A DNA stretch of 60,643 bases from an uncultured Clostridia bacterium (lineage in GTDB: Bacteria > Bacillota > Clostridia > Oscillospirales > Acutalibacteraceae): the NCBI GenBank assembly GCA_947625485.1, contig CANQOP010000014.1:1-60643 (forward strand). The letters run 5' to 3'. The notes below the pieces were generated by a model that was not told where the DNA came from, did not search any database, and saw nothing but the letters and a program-made list of their open reading frames with translations. A program made the position numbers and the translations under genes. This document shows positions 44,540 to 52,516 of the stretch, piece by piece; the first letter of the stretch is position 1; the number at the start of each line of letters is the position of its first letter.

Positions 44540-45307
44540 ATGCGGTATATGATACTTACACGAAGAAGTTTGCTGATAATTATGCTGTGCACGCTGTTTG
44601 CGGTAGCAAGCACGGCAGTCGGTCTTAACACGGTTTCCGAGGCGGTTGCAACCGCCACCACAGACAGGGTCATCCCGATTTACTGCGTGGATACGGACAA
44701 GAAAGTATGCTCCATTTCGTTTGACGCGGCGTGGGGAAACGAACAGACCGAGGGACTGCTCGACACGCTCGACGAGTACAAGGTGAAAACCACTTTTTTT
44801 CTCGTAGGCGACTGGGCGAAAAAATATCCCGATTCAGTTAAAGAAATTGCGAAAAGAGGTCACGACGTGGGCAACCACAGCGCTACCCACGCGCATATGA
44901 CGCAGCTCTCCTCGGAGGGTATGCTCACTGAACTGGAAACCTGCAACAACAGGATAAAAAAGCTCACGAAGAAACGACCCACCCTGTTCCGTCCGCCTTA
45001 CGGGGATTACGACAACAATGTTGTTAATACGGTTAAGTCGCTTGATATGTACTGTATACAGTGGAATATCGACAGCCTCGACTGGAAGGACCCGAGCGTT
45101 GACCAAATCGTACAGAACTGCACCTCAAAGCTCGAGCCTGGGTCGATAATTCTGCTGCACAACGGCGCAAAAAACACTCCCGAGGCGCTCCCGAAGGTCA
45201 TTGAGGCAATCCGCGCTAAGGGCTACAAAATCGTGCCCATTTCAAAAATTCTTCCGAAGGGCGATTACACAACAGACGTACAGGGCAAAATGATAGTTGA
45301 TAATTAA
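44540..45307 (+). CDS. Polysaccharide deacetylase, PdaB-like
   Basis: CE4/NodB-domain deacetylase of 255 residues with an N-terminal signal anchor (about 8-35). The metal and catalytic motifs are present: SFDAAWGNE (first Asp), HSATHAHM (HxxxH), and RPPYGDYD. The DAAWGNE form and overall size resemble PdaB/CDA1 sporulation deacetylases, which act on peptidoglycan in the forespore. The ATG at 44540 is selected with AAGGTGA upstream; a GTG at 44531 overlaps that site. It stands alone between two terminators, which fits separate, possibly sporulation-specific, control. Confidence 0.85.
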   Translation: MRYMILTRRSLLIIMLCTLFAVASTAVGLNTVSEAVATATTDRVIPIYCVDTDKKVCSISFDAAWGNEQTEGLLDTLDEYKVKTTFFLVGDWAKKYPDSVKEIAKRGHDVGNHSATHAHMTQLSSEGMLTELETCNNRIKKLTKKRPTLFRPPYGDYDNNVVNTVKSLDMYCIQWNIDSLDWKDPSVDQIVQNCTSKLEPGSIILLHNGAKNTPEALPKVIEAIRAKGYKIVPISKILPKGDYTTDVQGKMIVDN

Positions 45308-45320
45308 TACATAACATAAA

Positions 45321-45350
45321 AAGTCGCGCGGACTGTGGTCTGCGCGACTT
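45321..45350. terminator. Bidirectional terminator between convergent genes
   Basis: AAGTCGCGC (45321-45329) pairs with GCGCGACTT (45342-45350); A-run before and T-run after, so it serves both the deacetylase and the L,D-transpeptidase genes. Confidence 0.85.
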
Positions 45351-45366
45351 TACTCTATTCTATATA

Positions 45367-47217
45367 TTAATATACAATAACCGGCATACCAAGATACGCT
45401 TTAGCGTAGATTTTGCTGACCGCCGATATAGGCGTGTTAACACAGCCGTTTGAGCCGTTGCCCTTGTATATATTTCCGCCGAAAGCGCCGCGCCAGGTTG
45501 CGTCGTGGATACCCTGACCGTCGCTAGTAAAGCCCAGCCAATAGCTTACATTAACGTCCCACGAATGACCGTTGTAGGAGCCGCGGAGTCTTGCGGGGCT
45601 CTTTCTGCTGATTACATTATGATAACCGTGGGTCGTGCCCTGCGGACCGTAATTTCCCGTTACGACTGGAGTGGTAATATAGGCTTTATTATTAACGTAC
45701 ATTGTCATTGTCTGAGTTTCGGTGCATACCTCTACCCAGGTGCCGCTGACAGTTCTTCCGTACGCACCATCGGACACTCTCACCTTCGCCGTTTTTGCCT
45801 TGCTGTAGATTTTTGTACCGCCCACGAGCTTGTATGCCTTAAAGGCGTATTTATACGTTTTACCCAGCTTCAGACGACCTGTAAGGTAAGCGCCGATAGT
45901 AGTGTTGCCCTTATAAATCCACTTGCCCTTGGCGTTCTTTACGTACACGTCGTATCCGCTCGCTCCCGAGATCTCCTGCCACGTAAAAAGTCCGTGGCGG
46001 TTGTACGACTTCACGGTAATTCCGCCGACGTTATTTACCGCTGTTGCCGCCGTGAGCGATATAAAACCGCCGTAGTGGTTCTTTCCCTTGTATACGCGCA
46101 ATGCTCTCACCTTGTAGGTGTAGTTCTGACCCGTGGAGATATTGTAATCGCTGTAGCTTGTGCTGTCGGTAGTGGTAATTTTTACTCCGTCTCGATAGAG
46201 CTCGTAGCGGTTTGCCATACCGACCTTGCTCCACGCAACTTTAATTGCGGTCGAGGTGACCTTTTTGAGTACAAACTTATTCGGTGTTTTAAGAGCAGTC
46301 ATACCCTTAATAGCCGTGCCCTTGCTCTGAACGGTAATTCCGCTTTTTTTACGCTGAGCGATAATCTTATACTTATATATTCTTCCCGCGGCGAGCTTTG
46401 TATCTAAGTAGGTTTTTACGTCATTCTTTACAGTCTTTATAGCTTTATAAGCGCCGTATGTGCCGTTTGACTTCTCATCCGAGCGGTAAATTATGTACTT
46501 CCCCGCGTTCTTGACCGCTGTCCATTTAACGGTTATGGAATCAACATTCTTATTTTTAAGAACGATTTTTTTTACAGCGTCCAGCTTTGTCAGTGCGGCA
46601 ACGGCTGTGCCCTTACTATGAGTAGTGTAACCGTCTTTTATACGGTAGGCATAAATCTTGTATTTATACGCCCTGCCTGCGGAAAGTCCCTTGTCCTTAA
46701 AGGTTTTCTGAGACTTGCTTAGGGTCTTATACTTTTTATAATCCCCGTATTTGCCGTTTGACTTCTCTGCGGCGCGGTATATAATATATTTGGTTGCGTC
46801 GGCGCTTGCATTCCATTTCAGCTTTACGGCGCTCGTGGTAACCGAAATTACCTTTAGATTTTTAACAGGCTTCGGAGTAATTTTTACAGGCTTTGTCGGC
46901 TGTGTAGATGTTGGTTCAGTAAAAACAGTCGTAGGCTCAGTGCTCTCCGTCTCGGTCGGAGCAGTTGACGGCTCCTCCGTAGGCTCGGTAGTCTCCGGCT
47001 GTTCGGTAGGCTTGGTAGGCTCCGGCTGTTCGGTAGGCTTGATAGGCTCCGCCTGCTCGGTAACTACCGTCGTCTCAGGACTGCTTTCTTCGTCTGTAGG
47101 AGTTTCGGTCGCAGGCTGTGTAACTGCATCATCAGTCGCGGCATAAACCGAAACGGTGAGCGGTAAAGCCGAGCATATCATTAATAACACAAGTAATAAT
47201 GAAATTAATTTTTTCAT
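45367..47217 (-). CDS. Secreted L,D-transpeptidase (YkuD) with fibronectin-like repeats
   Basis: Exported wall-modifying enzyme of 616 residues. Order: signal peptide (about 1-26, MKKLISLLLVLLMICSALPL), a Thr/Glu/Pro-rich linker with TEQPE repeats (about 35-110), about four fibronectin type III-like repeats (about 115-475, each with SYKYKI/YKYKI-type strands), and a C-terminal YkuD catalytic domain. Catalytic Cys592 sits in SNGCVN, where the usual motif is SHGC; the His two before Cys is Asn here, while the distal His in GIHDATW is kept. ATG 47217 is selected as the start of the signal peptide. Low-complexity linker and Fn3 repeats suggest surface exposure. Confidence 0.88.
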   Translation of the reverse strand: MKKLISLLLVLLMICSALPLTVSVYAATDDAVTQPATETPTDEESSPETTVVTEQAEPIKPTEQPEPTKPTEQPETTEPTEEPSTAPTETESTEPTTVFTEPTSTQPTKPVKITPKPVKNLKVISVTTSAVKLKWNASADATKYIIYRAAEKSNGKYGDYKKYKTLSKSQKTFKDKGLSAGRAYKYKIYAYRIKDGYTTHSKGTAVAALTKLDAVKKIVLKNKNVDSITVKWTAVKNAGKYIIYRSDEKSNGTYGAYKAIKTVKNDVKTYLDTKLAAGRIYKYKIIAQRKKSGITVQSKGTAIKGMTALKTPNKFVLKKVTSTAIKVAWSKVGMANRYELYRDGVKITTTDSTSYSDYNISTGQNYTYKVRALRVYKGKNHYGGFISLTAATAVNNVGGITVKSYNRHGLFTWQEISGASGYDVYVKNAKGKWIYKGNTTIGAYLTGRLKLGKTYKYAFKAYKLVGGTKIYSKAKTAKVRVSDGAYGRTVSGTWVEVCTETQTMTMYVNNKAYITTPVVTGNYGPQGTTHGYHNVISRKSPARLRGSYNGHSWDVNVSYWLGFTSDGQGIHDATWRGAFGGNIYKGNGSNGCVNTPISAVSKIYAKAYLGMPVIVY

Positions 47218-47233
47218 ATGACTGCTTCTTTCT

Positions 47234-47262
47234 ATTATAAATATAAAAAATTTTTTGCACAA
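47234..47262 (-). promoter_or_regulatory. Likely promoter of the L,D-transpeptidase gene
   Basis: Minus strand: TTGTGC (47257-47262), 17-base spacer, TATAAT (47234-47239). It is very close to the ATG at 47217, leaving a leader of only about 10 bases, and the ribosome site is weak. Confidence 0.6.
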
Positions 47263-47444
47263 ATATTTTACACCTTTTCACACAATTTGAAAAGTAATTT
47301 TTTTCTGTTTTTTTATTTTTTATCATAGTTTACAAAAATTTTGCGTATATTCGCATTTTTATGAAATTATACTTCAGTCGTTAATTTTCTTGTTCGTCAT
47401 TTTTAACAAAATCACTCCCCGAAATAACATTTATTGAAACAAAA

Positions 47445-47462
47445 GAGGCTCATAAGAGCCTC
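47445..47462 (-). terminator. Terminator after the small hypothetical gene
   Basis: GAGGCTC (47445-47451), loop ATAA, GAGCCTC (47456-47462). The minus strand continues TTTTGTTTC. Confidence 0.75.
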
Positions 47463-47467
47463 CGACT

Positions 47468-47701
47468 TCATTTTGTATTTTCAACCGTGAGTCTTATTGC
47501 CGATTTAAGCCTGTCGAGATATGAAAAATTCGGCGGAAATGTTCGGATTTCCAGGCGCTTAGGCTGAACGTTGCTCGCGCTCGGGAGGGTATGCATACGC
47601 ATATTGATGTCCTGCTCCTTGACGAGTTTAAAGAGGTCCGCGATTGTTTTAGCCCTGTCAATAGCGGAAAGAATTTCTGTCTTGCTCATTTTACCGGCCA
47701 A
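47468..47701 (-). CDS. Small hypothetical protein
   Basis: About 77 residues, not recognised. N-terminal helix KTEILSAIDRAKTIADLFKLVKEQ, then a short polar stretch with MRMHTLPSASNVQPKRLEIRTFPPN and a basic C-terminus. No signal peptide, membrane segment or cysteine. A TTG start at 47701 is preferred, with GGAGGT 7 bases upstream; the alternative ATG at 47689 is 19 bases from the site, and a GTG at 47710 is part of it. Own terminator behind it, and 121 bp from the convergent L,D-transpeptidase promoter region. Confidence 0.65.
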   Translation of the reverse strand: MAGKMSKTEILSAIDRAKTIADLFKLVKEQDINMRMHTLPSASNVQPKRLEIRTFPPNFSYLDRLKSAIRLTVENTK

Positions 47702-47838
47702 AAATCGCACCTCCCCGCATTTTTCACAAAGTTATCATTATAGCATTATACTTTAAATTTGATTATATATCAATATGTATTTTCGTTTTATTTGTTTACT
47801 AGCTCTGTTTTTTATGATAAAATTAATTCGGTGATGCT

Positions 47839-48651
47839 ATGAAAAAACTGCTTTTACTAACGATTTCGGCGATTTTGCTCATATTGTGCACGACCTCCTG
47901 CGCCGAAATAACCACACAAAAAGCGACCCTCCCCGACGCCTCCGAGGCAACGTCCGCACACATTGAGCCTGAAACGGAGCATATATTTAAAAAATCAAAC
48001 TTCAAAACTGACAAGAACGGCTTCCTCACTTATTCGGACAAGCTGGTGTACTCGCTCAAGGGAATCGACGTCTCGTCCTACAGCGGAGATATTGACTGGA
48101 AAAAGGTTGCAGAAAGCGGATTTGATTTCGCTATGATACGGCTCGGCGGACGGGGCTATGGCGAAAGCGGCGCGCTTTACACCGATGAAAAAGCGTTCCT
48201 GAACATAGACGGAGCGAAGAAAAACGGTATTAAAGTCGGCGGTTATTTCTTCAGTCAGGCTACCACCGAAGAAGAAGCGTTCGGAGAGGCAGAATATGCT
48301 CTTGAAATTGTCGGAGACGAAAAGCTTGACTTACCGATTGCATACGATTTCGAGCATATTGAGGACGACGAAGCGCGCACTGACAGCGTTAAGAATAAGG
48401 ATATACGTAAGTTCTCCAAAGCCTTCTCAAAGGTTATAACACAAAAAGGATACGAATCTATGATTTACGGAGAGGACGAGGATTTTTACGATATATATAA
48501 TGAAAGCGTCGCTCCGAAATGGATAGCAGAGTACGACAATACGCCCGAAATTAACGAAAGCGTGAAAATTTGGCAGTATTCAAAGGATGCAGAAATTGAC
48601 GGAATAAGCGGCAGTGTAAATCTTAACATAATGTTTAAAGAAAGGCAGTAG
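47839..48651 (+). CDS. GH25 lysozyme-like lipoprotein
   Basis: Exported N-acetylmuramidase-type protein of 270 residues. The signal peptide ends in a lipobox with Cys21 (TTSCAE). After a 45-residue linker the GH25 barrel begins GIDVSSYSGDIDW; further family marks are FAMIRLGGRGYGESG, the catalytic acid stretch YDFEHIEDD, KWIAEYD and the final IWQYSKDAEIDGISGSVNLN. Here VNLN replaces the usual VDLN; the effect is uncertain. ATG with GGTGATG upstream. It precedes luxS by 4 bp, so both are likely on one mRNA. Confidence 0.88.
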   Translation: MKKLLLLTISAILLILCTTSCAEITTQKATLPDASEATSAHIEPETEHIFKKSNFKTDKNGFLTYSDKLVYSLKGIDVSSYSGDIDWKKVAESGFDFAMIRLGGRGYGESGALYTDEKAFLNIDGAKKNGIKVGGYFFSQATTEEEAFGEAEYALEIVGDEKLDLPIAYDFEHIEDDEARTDSVKNKDIRKFSKAFSKVITQKGYESMIYGEDEDFYDIYNESVAPKWIAEYDNTPEINESVKIWQYSKDAEIDGISGSVNLNIMFKERQ

Positions 48652-48655
48652 AAAA

Positions 48656-49108
48656 ATGGAGAAGATAACAAGCTTTACGGTCGACCACAACAAGCTAAAT
48701 CCGGGAATTTACATAAGCAGGATTGACGGAGATATAACTACCTATGATATGCGTTTTATCAAGCCGAACACGCCGCCGTTCCTGCCGAATCCCGTTATGC
48801 ACACGATCGAGCACCTTTTCGCGACCTATTCGCGCAACAGCAGGCTATCCGAGCAGGTGATTTACTTCGGTCCTATGGGGTGCAGAACAGGCTTTTATTT
48901 CCTCGTCCGCGATATGGACAATATGACAGCCCTGAATCTTATAAAGCAAACCATTAAGAAATGCATAGACCACAAGGGTGATATTCCCGGCAACAGTAAG
49001 GTCGAGTGCGGAAACTATCTTGAACACGACGTTAAGGGCGCTCATAGCGCACTTTTAAATTATTACGAAGTAATTAAAGATTATACAGTCGAACAGATGA
49101 ATTATTAA
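48656..49108 (+). CDS. luxS: S-ribosylhomocysteine lyase LuxS
   Basis: Cleaves S-ribosylhomocysteine to homocysteine and DPD, the precursor of autoinducer-2, in the activated methyl cycle. The metal site is complete: His49 and His53 in HTIEH and Cys118 in VECGNY; the catalytic Cys76 is in GPMGCRTGFY. 150 residues, normal. ATG with AGGCAG upstream, just after the GH25 gene. No pfs (SAH nucleosidase) gene is near. Confidence 0.97.
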   Translation: MEKITSFTVDHNKLNPGIYISRIDGDITTYDMRFIKPNTPPFLPNPVMHTIEHLFATYSRNSRLSEQVIYFGPMGCRTGFYFLVRDMDNMTALNLIKQTIKKCIDHKGDIPGNSKVECGNYLEHDVKGAHSALLNYYEVIKDYTVEQMNY

Positions 49109-49147
49109 CGGAAAAATGCGCGCAGCTTAGCGCGGAATATGAATAAG

Positions 49148-49168
49148 AGCCGCTTCAAGCGGCTTTTT
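49148..49168 (+). terminator. Terminator of the GH25-luxS unit
   Basis: AGCCGC (49148-49153), loop TTCAA, GCGGCT (49159-49164), then TTTT. About 40 bp after the luxS stop codon. Confidence 0.8.
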
Positions 49169-49231
49169 GTATATATTTTGATTAATTATATCCTTGCTAT
49201 TTGTGCAACCTGCCGAATATTCCTGAAAAGG

Positions 49232-49259
49232 TTGCAAAAATGTAACTTTATGTTATAAT
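49232..49259 (+). promoter_or_regulatory. Sigma-A promoter of the M23 peptidase gene
   Basis: TTGCAA (49232-49237), 16-base spacer, extended TGTTATAAT (TATAAT at 49254-49259). The -35 is part of an inverted repeat GCAACCT/AGGTTGC (about 49205-49211 and 49229-49235), a possible operator. Confidence 0.75.
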
Positions 49260-49310
49260 TGTAACTGGATTTTTACAAAATTGTAATAATTTATTGGCAA
49301 GGTGTATTTT

Positions 49311-50783
49311 ATGAAAGACAAGTTTATAGGAATTGACGGTTTCGGGGAAATAGAGACCGTCAGAACAACAAGGAAAAGAAAGAAAGGTTTCTCGTCGGAC
49401 TTAAAAAAGCTCGTAAGAATCAGCCGTGAGCTTATTAACGAAAGCGCTGAGTCACGGAAAATAAAAAAAGCTGAGAGAAAAGCTTCTAAGCCGACGCGCC
49501 TTGAACAACACTACGCTAACCAGCGCAGGCAGGGCTCACAGACCCTCCCCGCCGTAGCTGTCGCCGTTTCCAGGCGGGCAGCTAATCAGAACGCGCTCCG
49601 TCACGCAGGAAGCAGAAAACCGTTTTCTCCTAACTTTCTAAAGCGCAAGGCTGCTCTTGGCTTTGCGACCTCTCTCGCGGCGTTTGTGCTTTGCGCGGTA
49701 GCGTCCACCAACGTTATCTCGTTCAGTGCGTTCGCGACTGACGATAAGGCATATGAGCCAGAAATACAGAGCGAAAGCTCGGAGATTTCCGTAAACGACA
49801 CTAAGATTTCGCGCGTGCTTAACTCGGAGTTCGCTAAGTCAATAAGCGACGACGAGATTCTTACGGACGGATATGGTCTTTATATAGACAAAAAGTTAGT
49901 AGGCGTTTCTCTCGACAAGAACGCTCTTAAAAATGAGCTGAAAAAAGCTCTCGACGAATACAAAGCAAAATACGACGACGAGACGACCGACAAGTTTGCA
50001 AACGAGGTTGAAATTGTTTACGGCGCGTACAAGAGCGTTTACGTAGATGACAGCGAAAAAATCGTTAAGAAAAATCTCGATAAGTTCAGCTTCTCGCTTT
50101 CGACTGATATTGAGTATAATCAGACCGTACCTTTCACCACAAAGGTAAAGTATGACAGTTCAAAATATACCGACTACAGAAAAACTGTCCAAAAGGGCAT
50201 AAACGGCAAGCAGAAAATCACGTATCGCGTGACTTATGTTGACAAAATCCAGACTGACACTTATGTCAGCAAAATAGAGACAATTAAAAACGCTCAGAAT
50301 AAAATAATAGTTGTCGGCACAAAGAAAAAGCCCGCCGCAGCGCTTGCGTCAGTCTCCTACTCCCAAAACACCTCTTCAAGCGGTTCTAACAGCGGCTCAG
50401 GCAGCTTTATGTGGCCTCTTCCCTACACTCATAATCTGACATCAGGCTACGGTGCGCGCTGGGGCAGAATGCACACGGGCATAGACATCTCGGCAGGAGG
50501 CGTGTACGGCAAAGCGATTGTCGCTTCCGACGGCGGTACGGTCGAGTGGGCAGGATACGACAATTCGGGCTACGGTAACTATGTAATCATCAACCACAAC
50601 AACGGCTACAAAACCCTTTACGGTCATTGCAGTGCGGTGTATGTAAGCCGCGGACAGAGAGTAAGCAAGGGCTCTACAATTGCCGCTGTAGGCTCAACCG
50701 GCGACAGCACGGGTCCTCACCTCCACTTCGAGGTCCGCACAAGCGGCGGCTCAAGGCTCAATCCGCTCGGATTCGTGGGATAA
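49311..50783 (+). CDS. M23 family (LytM-type) peptidoglycan endopeptidase, membrane-anchored
   Basis: 490 residues. A basic cytoplasmic segment of about 105 residues precedes one membrane span (about 110-135). Then comes a 200-residue extracellular region with a G5-like stretch (YRVTYVDKIQTDTYVSKIE) and a C-terminal lysostaphin-fold domain with metal ligands in MHTGIDIS and HLHFEVR and the GHCSAVYV segment. Full catalytic residues suggest an active endopeptidase cutting peptide cross-bridges. The ATG at 49311 is used, with AAGGTG upstream; a GTG at 49302 overlaps that site. Confidence 0.9.
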   Translation: MKDKFIGIDGFGEIETVRTTRKRKKGFSSDLKKLVRISRELINESAESRKIKKAERKASKPTRLEQHYANQRRQGSQTLPAVAVAVSRRAANQNALRHAGSRKPFSPNFLKRKAALGFATSLAAFVLCAVASTNVISFSAFATDDKAYEPEIQSESSEISVNDTKISRVLNSEFAKSISDDEILTDGYGLYIDKKLVGVSLDKNALKNELKKALDEYKAKYDDETTDKFANEVEIVYGAYKSVYVDDSEKIVKKNLDKFSFSLSTDIEYNQTVPFTTKVKYDSSKYTDYRKTVQKGINGKQKITYRVTYVDKIQTDTYVSKIETIKNAQNKIIVVGTKKKPAAALASVSYSQNTSSSGSNSGSGSFMWPLPYTHNLTSGYGARWGRMHTGIDISAGGVYGKAIVASDGGTVEWAGYDNSGYGNYVIINHNNGYKTLYGHCSAVYVSRGQRVSKGSTIAAVGSTGDSTGPHLHFEVRTSGGSRLNPLGFVG

Positions 50784-50804
50784 ATCTATATACAAAAAAT
50801 TTAA

Positions 50805-50830
50805 GGGCACCCTCCGTAAGGAAGGTGCCC
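50805..50830. terminator. Hairpin behind the M23 gene, possible terminator
   Basis: GGGCACC (50805-50811) pairs with GGTGCCC (50824-50830), with an inner TCC/GGA stem and one mismatch. The T-run lies on the minus-strand side (A-run 50794-50799), whereas the plus strand continues TGACTACTG. It therefore fits poorly as the terminator of the plus-strand M23 gene. Confidence 0.5.
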
Positions 50831-50951
50831 TGACTACTGTATTTTCTCTTAGTGTTCCCAGAACAGTTCGTCCAAGGTTTTGTCAAATATATTTTACTTT
50901 TTATTAAATATTTTTTGGAGTCTCCCAACTATTGACAAAGTGCCGAAAATT

Positions 50952-50981
50952 AAAAGGTATGTTCCGAAAAACATACCTTTT
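50952..50981 (-). terminator. Terminator of the CBS-domain gene
   Basis: AAAAGGTATGTT (50952-50963) pairs with AACATACCTTTT (50970-50981). It overlaps the stop codon of the gene; the minus strand ends with TTTTAATTTT. Confidence 0.8.
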
Positions 50982-51378
50982 ACTTTTTGTCTACAAAATA
51001 CCTGATAATATCGCGGCGTGTGACAATACCGATAAATTTGTTGCGGTCGTCGACTACCGGCACAAAGTTCTGATTGGTCGCCTTGTCGATAAGCTCTTCG
51101 GCGGTAGCGCTTACCTTTACAGCGGGCATAAAGTCCTCCCTCAAAATATCGCGCACGCGGTACTGCTCCTGGTCTTTAAGACTTCCGCGTCCGAATTTAA
51201 GAATGTGCCAGAGAAAATCGCCCTCGCTAATCGTTCCCACATAATCTCCGTCCTTAGAAATTACGGGAATAGCGGTATAGCCGTGCTTGCGCATCTTTTC
51301 GAGTCCCTGACGGAGCGTGTTATTGTCGTAAACGTAGCTGACGTCGCTCTTTATCTTTAGTAAAAAAAGAATATTCAT
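50980..51378 (-). CDS. CBS-pair protein, DarB/CbpB-like
   Basis: 132 residues made of two CBS domains and nothing else (first about 10-60: HGYTAIPVISKDGDYVGTISEGDFLW; second about 75-130: NQNFVPVVDDRNKFIGIVTRRDIIRYF). Free-standing CBS pairs of this kind in Firmicutes (DarB/YkuL of Bacillus, CbpB of Listeria) bind cyclic di-AMP and act on the (p)ppGpp synthetase Rel; that role here is inferred from similarity. ATG with AGGAGAT upstream. The structured repeat B lies immediately before its ribosome site. Confidence 0.85.
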   Translation of the reverse strand: MNILFLLKIKSDVSYVYDNNTLRQGLEKMRKHGYTAIPVISKDGDYVGTISEGDFLWHILKFGRGSLKDQEQYRVRDILREDFMPAVKVSATAEELIDKATNQNFVPVVDDRNKFIGIVTRRDIIRYFVDKK

Positions 51379-51404
51379 TTGTATCTCCTATGTACGAGGT
51401 TGAG

Positions 51405-51541
51405 TAATTTCAAAGCTTCGCTTTTAACAAGCATAGGCCTGCGTATCACGACGGTTTCAGCGGGAACTGAATCTCCACTGAACCAAAGATGTTCTCCGCC
51501 TTAGAGGCCAAGGAAACATCTCTCTGTGGTTACGAATTAAC
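51405..51541 (+). repeat. Structured intergenic repeat, copy B
   Basis: Aligned with copy A (19656-19792) in the same orientation from TTCAAAGC to the closing ATTAAC, with shared blocks GCTTTTAACAAGCA, CACGACGG, GATGTTC and CCGCCTTA. Stems are weaker: AGCTTCGCTT/AAGC..., TTTCAG.GG/CC.CTGAA (about 51454-51481) and GATGTT..CC/GG.AACATC (51488-51520). Like A it is read antisense by the flanking minus-strand genes and lies 27 bases before the ATG of the CBS-domain gene. The rest of the gap 51379-51652 holds the terminator of the phosphatase gene. Confidence 0.85.
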
Positions 51542-51622
51542 TATAGAATAAAAATCTATTACAGTCAATAGATTTTTCCAAATTTTTGTTCACTTTTATG
51601 CTTTTGCCCAACATTTCAGCAC

Positions 51623-51646
51623 AAAAAGACCGCCGTAAAGCGGTCC
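51623..51646 (-). terminator. Terminator of the HAD phosphatase gene
   Basis: GACCGC (51628-51633), loop CGTAAA, GCGGTC (51640-51645). The A-run at 51623-51627 gives a T-run on the minus strand. Confidence 0.85.
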
Positions 51647-51652
51647 GTTTTG

Positions 51653-52495
51653 TTATTTATCCAGATCTTTCTGCTGATTTGAATATTCCTCGTAGAGCCT
51701 GTCGGATATTGCCATATTTCGGATAATATCCTTCACTGTGCGGTCAAGACCCTTGCCCTCGCTGTAATCGGCGGGATAGATAAAGTCCACCCTATCCTTT
51801 CTCAAAAGCTCCTTAACTTTATCGTCAAGCTGCTGATACACGGCTATAGCCCTGCCTCCGTAGCTCTTCATCATTTTCATACACGGAACGTCGGAAAGAC
51901 CGTCGCCTATGTAAATCATATTCTGAAACGGTATGCGCTTGCTGTCATCGGGCATACTGCGGTTAAGGTCAACGTCGTTGGAAACGTCAAGCACTCCCTT
52001 GTTAATTCGGTAGACGAACTGAGTTTTGTTGGTATAATTTACCGCGGTTTTCGGCCATACGGCATTACCGTTCTCGTCGTAAAGGTACTCGCTCGCGAAA
52101 ATATTTTTGAATTCGCCGCTGATGATCGTACCGTCGATTATCTCTTTCATACCTGAGGAAATAACATAGTGCTCGACTGTAACTCCGTTTTCCTCTGCAA
52201 ATTTATTTATTCTGGAAAACCACTCGATAACTCCGGGGAAAAACTCGATTCCCTTGCCGTTATCCTCAAGCCCCTCTCGCTTGAGCGGAATATTGCGCTC
52301 ACGTGACAGCTTAATGGCGGCGTACATATACGCAAGAATCGAGTCCATATGCTCGCCGAGCTGCACCTCGTTGGTGTAGTCCCAAAAATCCTTGACCTCC
52401 ATTCCGAGGCTCGGGATAAAGCGGTAGTTCTGCATATCCTTGGTACACAAGGTTTTATCGAAGTCATACATTATCGCAATAATAGGATTGCTCAT
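51653..52495 (-). CDS. HAD-superfamily phosphatase
   Basis: 280 residues with the HAD motifs: motif I MYDFDKTLC (nucleophile Asp and acid Asp), motif II VISSG, and motif III/IV in YIGDGLSDVPCM. Between them is a helical cap (about 25-100). Resembles phosphoserine-phosphatase-like or MtnX-type HADs, but the substrate cannot be assigned. ATG with AAGGGC upstream. It lies 21 bp after the cyclophilin lipoprotein gene, so both may be one transcript from that gene's promoter. Confidence 0.83.
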   Translation of the reverse strand: MSNPIIAIMYDFDKTLCTKDMQNYRFIPSLGMEVKDFWDYTNEVQLGEHMDSILAYMYAAIKLSRERNIPLKREGLEDNGKGIEFFPGVIEWFSRINKFAEENGVTVEHYVISSGMKEIIDGTIISGEFKNIFASEYLYDENGNAVWPKTAVNYTNKTQFVYRINKGVLDVSNDVDLNRSMPDDSKRIPFQNMIYIGDGLSDVPCMKMMKSYGGRAIAVYQQLDDKVKELLRKDRVDFIYPADYSEGKGLDRTVKDIIRNMAISDRLYEEYSNQQKDLDK

Positions 52496-52516
52496 AGCTT
52501 TGCCCTTGTTTTCTGA

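Noticed and set aside
47218..47262. Extension of the L,D-transpeptidase to 47262
   Set aside because: It places charged residues before the signal peptide and covers the promoter -10/-35; the ATG at 47217 begins a clean signal sequence.
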